From Taudactylus pleione (lineage: Eukaryota; Chordata; Amphibia; Anura; Myobatrachidae): a DNA stretch of 64,000 nucleotides. Where the stretch lies: assembly GCA_031769625.1 (NCBI GenBank), contig JAUIMM010000582.1, positions 124,001 to 188,000 on the forward strand, read 5' to 3'. The translations under genes and the position numbers were made by a program. The notes beneath the pieces were generated by a model. It did not search any database and had not been told where the DNA came from. It worked only from the letters and a program-made list of their open reading frames with translations. Below are positions 1-12,000 of this stretch, in pieces. Each line of letters begins with the position of its first letter. Within the stretch, counting starts at the first letter, position 1.

Positions 1-250
1 ACACCCAGGTGGGGGGGCCTGCTACAGCGGTCAGACGATAATGATAAATATGGTCACCTGCCCAATATAAGGTGTAATATTGCAGCGTGTGCAGCCAGCA
101 TATCCCGGACTAGGCTAATCAAAGCCAACAACCAAGTGGCCTCTATGGCCTTCTAGGGTCGGGCATACTAACCTAGACACGGACACCCCAACAATTTAGG
201 TGAACAGAGAGAACATAGAAGACGCTGGAGCCGATTCAGAGGTGGACTGT
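1..250. other. Unassigned DNA
   Basis: No repeat structure, splice-flanked frame or RNA gene is recognisable here. It lies immediately left of an AT-rich foldback element. Confidence 0.4.
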
Positions 251-519
251 AGGGTTGCATAAAATTTGATGATTTTTTTTAAATTTTATTTTATTTTTTT
301 TTACATTTATTTGATTTAAATCCGTTTTTTTATTATTATTTTTTTGGGAATTAAATAGGATTTTTTTTATTAATATTTTTTTTAAAGTAATTGTTTTAAA
401 TTTTTAAACGTTTATTTAAAAAAAATGTAATAAAAAATCCTATTTAAATCAAATAAATCCGTTTTGGATTATTTTTTTTTTTATTATTATTTTTTTTAAA
501 TCCAATTTTATGCAACCCT
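251..519. mobile_element. AT-rich foldback MITE with TIR agggttgcataaaatt
   Basis: The ends are inverted repeats: agggttgcataaaatttgat at 251-270, and its complement (19 of 20 matching) ending at 519. Inner segments also pair: the tttatttgatttaaat segment near 306-321 has its complement near 442-457, so most of the 269 bp can fold on itself. The interior is almost only A and T. There is no coding capacity, and I see no clean target-site duplication, so the superfamily is unassigned. Confidence 0.7.
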
Positions 520-1523
520 GCTGTAAAGGCTTCGGCGCTGCGTCTTTACACGCAGTGGATGTGCTAAACTACGCAAAAGCCTCAGGAGGCGTTTTGTGTA
601 AAAAAAACACCGCCTGCCGGCTTCTCTGATCCGCTGATGCTTCCGAAGACGCAGCATGGAATCAACTGTGTAGTAGGACATTTGAAGCGGAGCGTTATTA
701 TACTCAGAGTCCGACTGACGCAGCCGCTGGGATCTGGGCAGGAGTCTTGGCTTGTGTGTCGGAGGCTGGTGTTAATTTTTTGCTTTCTCTGAGCTCAGGT
801 CTCTGACACAACAAGGAAACGGTGGTGCTCTGTGAGCTATAGATAAGGCTAAAAATGGCTTATTCAGATCATGAGATACACAACGCACAAAACACAGGGT
901 TAACGAGGCGGCGCGCACGGCCTTCAGAGGGTAATTCAGCCGAGGAAGGTACAAAACCAGACACATAAGTGCTCCTAGCTGACACAACACGGCACTTATG
1001 CACAGTCACTTTAGCATGGTGCTCATTGTTACCGGTTTATACACCAAACGCTAGACTGCTGGAAAATAATGGCGGAACACTACAGAATGAGACGGATACA
1101 TACATCTCCCACTTATGTTTGTCTGTCTCTCCCTAACACAACACCCCCATCACAAGCACCCCATCCACCAAATCACCCCACCCATCAACACACATCAACA
1201 GCCCACTTCCTAACACACCAGCCCATCTATCCCCCCCTCACACATACCCCCATCACACAACCCCCCTCCCTTTAAAGCCTGCCTATCACTTCTCCACCTC
1301 ACACAGGCAAGCCCCTCTCACATCTCATCTCTCTTTATCCCGAAGGTCGGGTACACATCAGAACAACATATCCCAGCTGTCCCTTCGCCAGATGCGACTG
1401 CGTGATGTACCCTTGCACCCTCCATTCACTGCGGTGGTCTCATCTCTCATCCTAACCCACTGCTACAGGCTCCTTCCTCCTCGTCTACCCCATCTGTGTC
1501 ACGCCTGTTGGTCTGCCCCTCAC
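520..1523. other. Unassigned DNA with a G-poor, C-rich tract
   Basis: No gene is recognised. From about 1126 to 1275 the plus strand is almost free of G and made of A, C and T in runs such as cacccccatcac. This gives a spurious Thr/Pro/His-rich frame. A short piece near 1346-1370 (gtcgggtacacatcag) resembles the ends of the small element at 2713-2803. Confidence 0.4.
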
Positions 1524-1610
1524 CATTAGAATGTAAGCTCTGACGAGCAGGGCGCTCTTCCCTCTTGTGCTTCTCCTTACAATATATTTTCATCTACTCC
1601 TTACTCCCCA
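1524..1610 (+). repeat. Degenerate 'attgtaagctc' tail repeat
   Basis: The segment starting attagaatgtaagctctga and continuing to gagcagggc matches the pattern of the dispersed tail seen better at 24,050-24,165, 49,980-50,065 and 61,660-61,770. It is probably a truncated 3' end of a SINE or LINE. Confidence 0.4.
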
Positions 1611-1629
1611 CTAGGGCACCTAACACTTA

Positions 1630-2493
1630 GGGCCATATTCAATTAGCCGCAATAATTTCGCCCCCATCGGCGGAATGTACTTTTCGCCTACATCGCATGT
1701 TTTGGATGCGGAAACTTATCAGGCGCGTCCCCGCTGTTCACCCTATTCAATTCCAAAGGCTGCGAAAAGAGGGGAACCGGTGGAATGCAAACAGGCAAAA
1801 AAGTGCTGTCAGTTTTGTGGAAATCAGCCTGACACCCCCCAAAAGATGCACTAACATTGGGGATCAATGTATTTGCCCCCGAATAGCCCTACTGGACCTA
1901 TTTGGGGTACTTAAATGCTCTCAGCTGATAATTAGCGTCTTTGCACAAGTGGTGAAGAATAGCATTCAGAAGGGTTTTTTTTTTAGAAAATAACTAGCCC
2001 CAGCAAAATTGGGGTACATGAAAATGGGTACTAGCATGGTTTAAAAAAATCGCAAAAGTGATGTTTTAAAAAACGTGAAAACGCACCTTCAGCAATCACC
2101 TGCAATAAAAAAAAACACCTCCCCCATACTTGCAGACCCCCGAAAAGCTTATTTTGCTAGTTTTTAAGTTTGTACACCATCTTTGTACTTTTTCAAAGTA
2201 ATTTTTTGCGGTGTTCTTCAATTTTTTTATTGATGCGGTTTACCTATGGGGACCTGTCCCAAGGGTGCAGGGTGGTTTCCCAACCTTTCCACCCCAAAAC
2301 TGCAATTCTGAACTTTTTTCCGCCTGCTATTCATAGGCGAAACTTGTCTGCCTATTACATTGCATTGACTTTCCGCGTACGCGAAAAGTCTTTGCAATTG
2401 AATAGGGCGAAAAGTTTCTGCCTGGCGAAATGACGTCAACCGCCATACTTTTCCGCGGATTCAGACATTTTTGCCGCTAACTGAATATGGCCC
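1630..2493. mobile_element. PIF/Harbinger-like non-autonomous element, 864 bp
   Basis: The termini gggccatattcaattagc and (complement of the right end) gggccatattcagttagc form inverted repeats. They are flanked by an exact 3-bp TTA on each side (1627-1629 and 2494-2496), the target size and sequence used by PIF/Harbinger transposases. A second inverted pair lies inside (ccctattcaattccaaag near 1741, and its near-complement ending near 2408), so the ends are complex. No transposase is encoded; the short frames inside have no recognisable domain. It must have depended on a transposase supplied elsewhere. Confidence 0.8.
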
Positions 2494-2712
2494 TTAGTTG
2501 CTTACTTGAGTGTTATGATCGCTAATGCAGCAATGTATATAATCCTTGTCCTGCATTGTATTGTACTGTAAGTCACAGATTTCTTATTTATGTACTTGGT
2601 AAGGCGTATACGGAACACTTGTTGCGCCATAAAAAAAAGAATAATGATAAGCTGACGTGCAGCACATCAGATGGGGTGACGTAGCTGATGACGCACATGA
2701 ACGCACGATTGA

Positions 2713-2803
2713 GGGTACACACTGAGCAATATGGTCAATATACCGTTCCAAACCGCATCAGAACAATATATCGGCCAAAATATTGGCTGATGTGTACCCG
2801 GCC
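2713..2803. mobile_element. Small TTAA-type MITE fragment
   Basis: The ends gggtacacact and (complement) ggccgggtacacat are inverted, with flanks TTGA and TTAG that resemble a decayed TTAA target. Pieces with the same end motif occur near 1346 and 14,375. Superfamily assignment (Kolobok-like) is inferred from the flanks only. Confidence 0.4.
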
Positions 2804-3468
2804 TTAGACCTCCCACTCACCTCCCCCCATACACACCCCATGTCTCCCACCCCTCCCTCCCGTGTCACACACCCCTCTCATACTCCCGCTGTAAGGAGTG
2901 CTTAGACCTTACACTGACAGTGACATTGTAACTAACTTGCTCTCACTCCAAAAAAAAAAAAAAATGCTCTTTTCTGGGTCCTTAATCTCTTGTCCCACAG
3001 TTCGAGTTGCTGGATAAGATTAGGAGAAGCTTTGAAGCCTGTTAGGAGGAGGGCTGACCTCAGCCTCTGGTCATTATCTCACAAACAATGGGAATTAGTT
3101 TAGCTCCTAATAAAAGGAACAGTATAAGCATTAACATATAAATTGATTTAATTGTTTTGTTTTTTACTTTCCACAAGGGTTTGTGACTCATTCTGTCTTC
3201 AGTGATAGAAGCCCCTCAGACTCTGCTCCGGGAATAAATGAGTAACTATAGTCACAGCAGCCTGATCGCATACTGCGGGGGGCGCCACAAAGCTCACTAC
3301 AAAAGACCCCTTCAATACATATGTCTCAATACTGACTTATAAAATGTATATATACTGTAGATCTGTAAAGAATTGTCAAGTTTTGAAGTTGAGGTGTTCT
3401 AATGTTGGGTGCTGTTTTACAGAGTATAAAAGAACGTGTATATAGCTGATCTATAACTACATGTAGCC
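2804..3468. other. Unassigned DNA, pyrimidine-rich at its start
   Basis: 2817-2890 is C/T-rich low-complexity sequence and about 2950-2964 is an A run. The rest shows no recognisable gene or repeat. The last part (gaacgtgtatatagct near 3433) faintly resembles the 101-bp unit that begins just downstream. Confidence 0.35.
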
Positions 3469-3495
3469 ATACACACACACACACATATATATATA
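3469..3495. repeat. (AC)n(AT)n microsatellite at the array edge
   Basis: A run of alternating ac followed by at directly abuts the first unit of the 101-bp array. Confidence 0.85.
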
Positions 3496-3798
3496 ATTAG
3501 TGTGATGTAGTGTTAGGTGGGTATTGGATGGAGATACTGAGGATAGAAGGAATGTGTATATAGCTCAGGTACCTGTGACAGATGGGTAATGATGTAATTA
3601 GTGTGATGCAGTGTTAGGTGGGTATAGGATGGAGATACTGAGGATAGAAGGAATGTGTATATAGCTCAGGTACCTGTGTCAGATGGGTAATGATGTAATT
3701 AGTGTGATGTAGTGTTAGGTGGGTATAGGATGGAGATACTGAGGATAGAAGGAATGTGTATATAGCTCAGGTACCTGTGACAGATGGGTAATGATGTA

Positions 3799-6713
3799 AT
3801 TAGTGTGATGTAGTGTTAGGTGGGTATAGGATGGAGATACTGAGGATAGAAGGAAAGTGTATATAGCTCAGGCACCTGTGTCAGATGGGTAATGATGTAA
3901 TTAGTGTGATGCAGTGTTAGGTGGGTATAGGATGGAGATACTGAGGATAGAAGGAATGTGTATATAGCTCAGGCACAGATGGGTAATGGTGTAATTAGTG
4001 TGATGTAGTGTTAGGTGGGTATAGGATGGAGATACTGAGGATAGAAGGAATGTGTATATAGCTCAGGTACATGTGACAGATGGGTAATGATGTAATTAGT
4101 GTGATGTAGTGTTAGGTGGGTATAGGATGGAGATACTGAGGATAGAAGGAATGTGTATATAGCTCAGGTACCTGTGTCAGATGGGTAATGATGTAATTAG
4201 TGTGATGTAGTGTTAGGTGGGTATAGGATGGGGATACTGAGGATAGAAGGAATGTGTATATAGCTCAGGTACCTGTGTCAGATGGGTAATGGTGTAATTA
4301 GTGTGATGTAGTGTTAGGTGGGTATAGGATGGAGATACTGAGGATAGAAGGAATGTGTATATAGCTCAGGTACATGTGACAGATGGGTAATGATGTAATT
4401 AGTGTGATGCAGTGTTAGGTGGGTATAGGATGGAGATACTGAGGATAGAAGGAATGTGTATATAGCTCAGGTACCTGTGTCAGATGGGTAATGGTGTAAT
4501 TAGTGTGATGTAGTGTTAGGTGGGTATAGGATGGAGATACTGAGGATAGAAGGAATGTGTATATAGCTCAGGTACCTGTGACAGATGGGTAATGATGTAA
4601 TTAGTGTGATGTAGTGTTAGGTGGGTATAGGATGGAGATACTGAGGATAGAAGGAATGTGTATATAGCTCAGGCACCTGTGTCAGATGGGTAATGATGTA
4701 ATTAGTGTGATGTAGTGTTAGGTGGGTATAGGATGGAGATACTGAGGATAGAAGGAATGTGTATATAGCTCAGGTACCTGTGTCAGATGGGTAATGATGT
4801 AATTAGTGTGATGTAGTGTTAGGTGGGTATAGGATGGAGATACTGAGGATAGAAGGAATGTGTATATAGCTCAGGCACCTGTGTCAGATGGGTAATGATG
4901 TAATTAGTGTGATGTAGTGTTAGGTGGGTATAGGATGGAGATACTGAGGATAGAAGGAATGTGTATATAGCTCAGGCACCTGTGTCAGATGGGTAATGAT
5001 GTAATTAGTGTGATGTAGTGTTAGGTGGGTATAGGATGGAGATACTGAGGATAGAAGGAAAGTGTATATAGCTCAGGCACCTGTGTCAGATGGGTAATGA
5101 TGTAATTAGTGTGATGCAGTGTTAGGTGGGTATAGGATGGAGATACTGAGGATAGAAGGAATGTGTATATAGCTCAGGTACCTGTGACAGATGGGTAATG
5201 ATGTAATTAGTGTGATGCAGTGTTAGGTGGGTATAGGATGGAGATACTGAGGATAGAAGGAATGTGTATATAGCTCAGGTACCTGTGACAGATGGGTAAT
5301 GATGTAATTAGTGTGATGTAGTGTTAGGTGGGTATAGGATGGAGATACTGAGGATAGAAGGAAAGTGTATATAGCTCAGGCACCTGTGTCAGATGGGTAA
5401 TGATGTAATTAGTGTGATGCAGTGTTAGGTGGGTATAGGATGGAGATACTGAGGATAGAAGGAATGTGTATATAGCTCAGGCACAGATGGGTAATGGTGT
5501 AATTAGTGTGATGTAGTGTTAGGTGGGTATAGGATGGAGATACTGAGGATAGAAGGAATGTGTATATAGCTCAGGTACATGTGACAGATGGGTAATGATG
5601 TAATTAGTGTGATGTAGTGTTAGGTGGGTATAGGATGGAGATACTGAGGATAGAAGGAATGTGTATATAGCTCAGGTACCTGTGTCAGATGGGTAATGAT
5701 GTAATTAGTGTGATGTAGTGTTAGGTGGGTATAGGATGGGGATACTGAGGATAGAAGGAATGTGTATATAGCTCAGGTACCTGTGTCAGATGGGTAATGG
5801 TGTAATTAGTGTGATGTAGTGTTAGGTGGGTATAGGATGGAGATACTGAGGATAGAAGGAATGTGTATATAGCTCAGGTACATGTGACAGATGGGTAATG
5901 ATGTAATTAGTGTGATGCAGTGTTAGGTGGGTATAGGATGGAGATACTGAGGATAGAAGGAATGTGTATATAGCTCAGGTACCTGTGTCAGATGGGTAAT
6001 GGTGTAATTAGTGTGATGTAGTGTTAGGTGGGTATAGGATGGAGATACTGAGGATAGAAGGAATGTGTATATAGCTCAGGTACCTGTGACAGATGGGTAA
6101 TGATGTAATTAGTGTGATGTAGTGTTAGGTGGGTATAGGATGGAGATACTGAGGATAGAAGGAATGTGTATATAGCTCAGGCACCTGTGTCAGATGGGTA
6201 ATGATGTAATTAGTGTGATGTAGTGTTAGGTGGGTATAGGATGGAGATACTGAGGATAGAAGGAATGTGTATATAGCTCAGGTACCTGTGTCAGATGGGT
6301 AATGATGTAATTAGTGTGATGTAGTGTTAGGTGGGTATAGGATGGAGATACTGAGGATAGAAGGAATGTGTATATAGCTCAGGCACCTGTGTCAGATGGG
6401 TAATGATGTAATTAGTGTGATGTAGTGTTAGGTGGGTATAGGATGGAGATACTGAGGATAGAAGGAATGTGTATATAGCTCAGGCACCTGTGTCAGATGG
6501 GTAATGATGTAATTAGTGTGATGTAGTGTTAGGTGGGTATAGGATGGAGATACTGAGGATAGAAGGAAAGTGTATATAGCTCAGGCACCTGTGTCAGATG
6601 GGTAATGATGTAATTAGTGTGATGCAGTGTTAGGTGGGTATAGGATGGAGATACTGAGGATAGAAGGAATGTGTATATAGCTCAGGTACCTGTGACAGAT
6701 GGGTAATGATGTA
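3799..6713. repeat. Higher-order duplication, 1,508-bp block (15 units)
   Basis: Rare variants recur at a constant offset of 1,508 bp, which equals 14 units of 101 plus one of 94. The 94-bp unit's aggcacagat is at 3971 and 5479, and the ggatgggga variant unit starts at 4223 and 5731. The gaaagtgtat variant also recurs. The offset match starts near 3799 and breaks down after about 5205 on the left copy and 6713 on the right copy. This shows a recent block duplication inside the array. Confidence 0.85.
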
Positions 6714-7099
6714 ATTAGTGTGATGTAGTGTTAGGTGGGTATAGGATGGAGATACTGAGGATAGAAGGAATGTGTATATAGCTCAGGCACCTGTGACAGA
6801 TGGGTAATGATGTAATTAGTGTGATGTAGTGTTAGGTGGGTATAGGATGGAGATACTGAGGATAGAAGGAATGTGTATATAGCTCAGGTACCTGTGTCAG
6901 ATGGGTAATGATGTAATTAGTGTGATGTAGTGTTAGGTGGGTATAGGATGGAGATACTGAGGATAGAAGGAATGTGTATATAGCTCAGGTACCTGTGACA
7001 GATGGGTAATGATGTAATTAGTGTGATGCAGTGTTAGGTGGGTATAGGATGGGGATACTGAGGATAGAAGGAATGTGTATATATCTCAGGCACCTGTGA

Positions 7100-8640
7100 C
7101 AGATGGGTAATGATGTAATTAGTGTGATGTAGTGTTAGGTGGGTATAGGATGGAGATACTGAGGATAGAAGGAATGTGTATATAGCTCAGGTACCTGTGT
7201 CAGATGGGTAATGATGTAATTAGTGTGATGCAGTGTTAGGTGGGTATAGGATGGAGATACTGAGGATAGAAGGAATGTGTATATAGCTCAGGTACCTGTG
7301 ACAGATGGGTAATGATGTAATTAGTGTGATGCAGTGTTAGGTGGGTATAGGATGGAGATACTGAGGATAGAAGGAATGTGTATATAGCTCAGGCACCTGT
7401 GTCACATTGGTAATGGTGTAATTAGTGTGATGCAGTGTTAGGTGGGTATAGGATGGAGATACTGAGGATAGAAGGAATGTGTATATAGCTCAGGCACCTG
7501 TGTCAGATGGGTAATGATGTAATTAGTGTGATGCAGTGTTAGGTGGGTATAGGATGGGGATACTGAGGATAGAAGGAATGTGTATATAGCTCAGGTACCT
7601 GTGTCAGATGGGTAATGATGTAATTAGTGTGATGCAGTGTTAGGTGGGTATAGGATGGAGATACTGAGGATAGAAGGAATGTGTATATAGCTCAGGCACC
7701 TGTGTCAGATGGGTAATGATGTAATTAGTGTGATGCAGTGTTAGGTGGGTATAGGATGGAGATACTGAGGATAGAAGGAATGTGTATATAGCTCAGGCAC
7801 CTGTGACAGATGGGTAATGATGTAATTAGTGTGATGTAGTGTTAGGTGGGTATAGGATGGAGATACTGAGGATAGAAGGAATGTGTATATAGCTCAGGTA
7901 CCTGTGTCAGATGGGTAATGATGTAATTAGTGTGATGTAGTGTTAGGTGGGTATAGGATGGAGATACTGAGGATAGAAGGAATGTGTATATAGCTCAGGT
8001 ACCTGTGACAGATGGGTAATGATGTAATTAGTGTGATGCAGTGTTAGGTGGGTATAGGATGGGGATACTGAGGATAGAAGGAATGTGTATATAGCTCAGG
8101 TACCTGTGTCAGATGGATAATGATGTAATTAGTGTGATGCAGTGTTAGGTGGGTATAGGATGGAGATACTGAGGATAGAAGGAATGTGTATATAGCTCAG
8201 GTACCTGTGACAGATGGGTAATGATGTAATTAGTGTGATGCAGTGTTAGGTGGGTATAGGATGGAGATACTGAGGATAGAAGGAATGTGTATATAGCTCA
8301 GGCACCTGTGTCACATTGGTAATGGTGTAATTAGTGTGATGCAGTGTTAGGTGGGTATAGGATGGAGATACTGAGGATAGAAGGAATGTGTATATAGCTC
8401 AGGCACCTGTGTCAGATGGGTAATGATGTAATTAGTGTGATGCAGTGTTAGGTGGGTATAGGATGGGGATACTGAGGATAGAAGGAATGTGTATATAGCT
8501 CAGGTACCTGTGTCAGATGGGTAATGATGTAATTAGTGTGATGCAGTGTTAGGTGGGTATAGGATGGAGATACTGAGGATAGAAGGAATGTGTATATAGG
8601 TCAGGCACCTGTGTCAGATGGGTAATGATGTAATTAGTGT
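7100..8640. repeat. Higher-order duplication, 909-bp block (9 units)
   Basis: The rare variant gtcacattgg occurs at 7401 and 8310, and the ggatgggga variant at 7551 and 8460. Both pairs are 909 bp (9 x 101) apart. Private changes such as ggataatg near 8115 and atatctcagg near 7081 postdate the duplication. Confidence 0.8.
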
Positions 8641-9060
8641 GATGTAGTGTTAGGTGGGTATAGGATGGAGATACTGAGGATAGAAGGAATGTGTATATAG
8701 CTCAGGCACCTGTGTCAGATGGGTAATGATGTAATTAGTGTGATGTAGTGTTAGGTAGGTATAGGATGGAGATACTGAGGATAGAAGGAATGTGTATATA
8801 GCTCAGGTACCTGTGTCAGATGGGTAATGATGTAATTAGTGTGATGTAGTGTTAGATGGGTATAGGATGGAGATACTGAGGATAGAAGGAATGTGTATAT
8901 AGCTCAGGTACATGTGACAGATGGGTAATGATGTAATTAGTGTGATGTAGTGTTAGGTGGGTATAGGATGGAGATACTGAGGATAGAAGGAATGTGTATA
9001 TAGCTCAGGTACCTGTGTCAGATGGGTAATGATGTAATTAGTGTGATGTAGTGTTAGGTG

Positions 9061-12000
9061 GGTATAGAATGGAGATACTGAGGATAGAAGGAATGTGTAT
9101 ATAGCTCAGGTACCTGTGACAGATGGGTAATGATGTAATTAGTGTGATGTAGTGTTAGGTGGGCATAGGATGGAGATACTGAGGATAGAAGGAATGTGTA
9201 TATAGCTCAGGTACCTGTGTCAGATGGGTAATGATGTAATTACTGTGATGTAGTGTTAGGTGGGTATAGGATGGAGATACTGAGGATAGAAGGAATGTGT
9301 ATATAGCTCAGGCACCTGTGACAGATGGGTAATGATGTAATTAGTGTGATGTAGTGTTAGGTGGGTATAGGATGGAGATACTGAGGATAGAAGGAATGTG
9401 TATATAGCTCAGGTACCTGTGTCAGATGGGTAATGATGTAATTAGTGTGATGTAGTGTTAGGTAGGTATAGGATGGAGATACTGAGGATAGAAGGAATGT
9501 GTATATAGCTCAGGTACCTGTGTCACATGGGTAATGGTGTAATTAGTGTGATGCAGTGTTAGGTGGGTATAGGATGGGGATACTGAGGATAGAAGGAATG
9601 TGTATATAGCTCAGGTACCTGTGTCAGATGGGTAATGATGTAATTAGTGTGATGCAGTGTTAGGTGGGTATAGGATGGAGATACTGAGGATAGAAGGAAT
9701 GTGTATATAGCTCAGGCACCTGTGTCAGATGGGTAATGATGTAATTAGTGTGATGCAGTGTTAGGTGGGTATAGGATGGAGATACTGAGGATAGAAGGAA
9801 TGTGTATATAGCTCAGGTACCTGTGTCAGATGGGTAATGATGTAATTAGTGTGATGCAGTGTTAGGTGGGTATAGGATGGAGATACTGAGGATAGAAGGA
9901 ATGTGTATATAGCTCAGGTACCTGTGACAGATGGGTAATGATGTAATTAGTGTGATGTAGTGTTAGGTGGGTATAGGATGGAGATACTGAGGATAGAAGG
10001 AATGTGTATATAGCTCAGGTACCTGTGTCAGATGGGTAATGATGTAATTAGTGTGATGCAGTGTTAGGTGGGTATAGGATGGAGATACTGAGGATAGAAG
10101 GAATGTGTATATAGCTCAGGTACCTGTGTCAGATGGGTAATGATGTAATTAGTGTGATGTAGTGTTAGGTGGGTATAGGATGGAGATACTGAGGATAGAA
10201 GGAATGTGTATATAGCTCAGGTACCTGTGTCAGATGGGTAATGATGTAATTAGTGTGATGCAGTGTTAGGTGGGTATAGGATGGAGATACTGAGGATAGA
10301 AGGAATGTGTATATAGCTCAGGTACCTGTGTCAGATGGGTAATGATGTAATTAGTGTGATGTAGTGTTAGGTGGGTATAAGATGGAGATACTGAGGATAG
10401 AAGGAATGTGTATATAGCTCAGGCACCTGTGTCACATTGGTAATGGTGTAATTAGTGTGATGCAGTGTTAGGTGGGTATAGGATGGAGATACTGAGGATA
10501 GAAGGAATGTGTATATAGCTCAGGTACCTGTGTCAGATGGGTAATGATGTAATTAGTGTGATGTAGTGTTAGGTGGGTATAAGATGGAGATACTGAGGAT
10601 AGAAGGAATGTGTATATAGCTCAGGTACCTGTGACAGATGGGTAATGATGTAATTAGTGTGATGTAGTGTTAGGTGGGTATAGGATGGAGATACTGAGGA
10701 TAGAAGGAATGTGTATATAGCTCAGGAGCCTGTGTCAGATGGGTAATGATGTAATTAGTGTGATGTAGTGTTAGGTGGGTATAGGATGGAGATACTGAGG
10801 ATAGAAGGAATGTGTATATAGCTCAGGTACCTGTGACAGATGGGTAATGATGTAATTAGTGTGATGTAGTGTTAGGTGGGTATAGGATGGAGATACTGAG
10901 GATAGAGGGAATGTGTATATAGCTCAGGTACCTGTGTCAGATGGGTAATGATGTAATTAGTGTGATGTAGTGTTAGGTGGGTATAGGATGGAGATACTGA
11001 GGATAGAAGGAATGTGTATATAGCTCAGGTACCTGTGTCAGATGGGTAATGATGTAATTAGTGTGATGTAGTGTTAGGTGGGTATAGAATGGAGATACTG
11101 AGGATAGAAGGAATGTGTATATAGCTCAGGTACCTGTGACAGATGGGTAATGATGTAATTAGTGTGATGTAGTGTTAGGTGGGCATAGGATGGAGATACT
11201 GAGGATAGAAGGAATGTGTATATAGCTCAGGTACCTGTGTCAGATGGGTAATGATGTAATTACTGTGATGTAGTGTTAGGTGGGTATAGGATGGAGATAC
11301 TGAGGATAGAAGGAATGTGTATATAGCTCAGGCACCTGTGACAGATGGGTAATGATGTAATTAGTGTGATGTAGTGTTAGGTGGGTATAGGATGGAGATA
11401 CTGAGGATAGAAGGAATGTGTATATAGCTCAGGTACCTGTGTCAGATGGGTAATGATGTAATTAGTGTGATGTAGTGTTAGGTAGGTATAGGATGGAGAT
11501 ACTGAGGATAGAAGGAATGTGTATATAGCTCAGGTACCTGTGTCACATGGGTAATGGTGTAATTAGTGTGATGCAGTGTTAGGTGGGTATAGGATGGGGA
11601 TACTGAGGATAGAAGGAATGTGTATATAGCTCAGGTACCTGTGTCAGATGGGTAATGATGTAATTAGTGTGATGCAGTGTTAGGTGGGTATAGGATGGAG
11701 ATACTGAGGATAGAAGGAATGTGTATATAGCTCAGGCACCTGTGTCAGATGGGTAATGATGTAATTAGTGTGATGCAGTGTTAGGTGGGTATAGGATGGA
11801 GATACTGAGGATAGAAGGAATGTGTATATAGCTCAGGTACCTGTGACAGATGGGTAATGATGTAATTAGTGTGATGTAGTGTTAGGTGGGTATAGGATGG
11901 AGATACTGAGGATAGAAGGAATGTGTATATAGCTCAGGTACCTGTGTCAGATGGGTAATGATGTAATTAGTGTGATGCAGTGTTAGGTGGGTATAGGATG

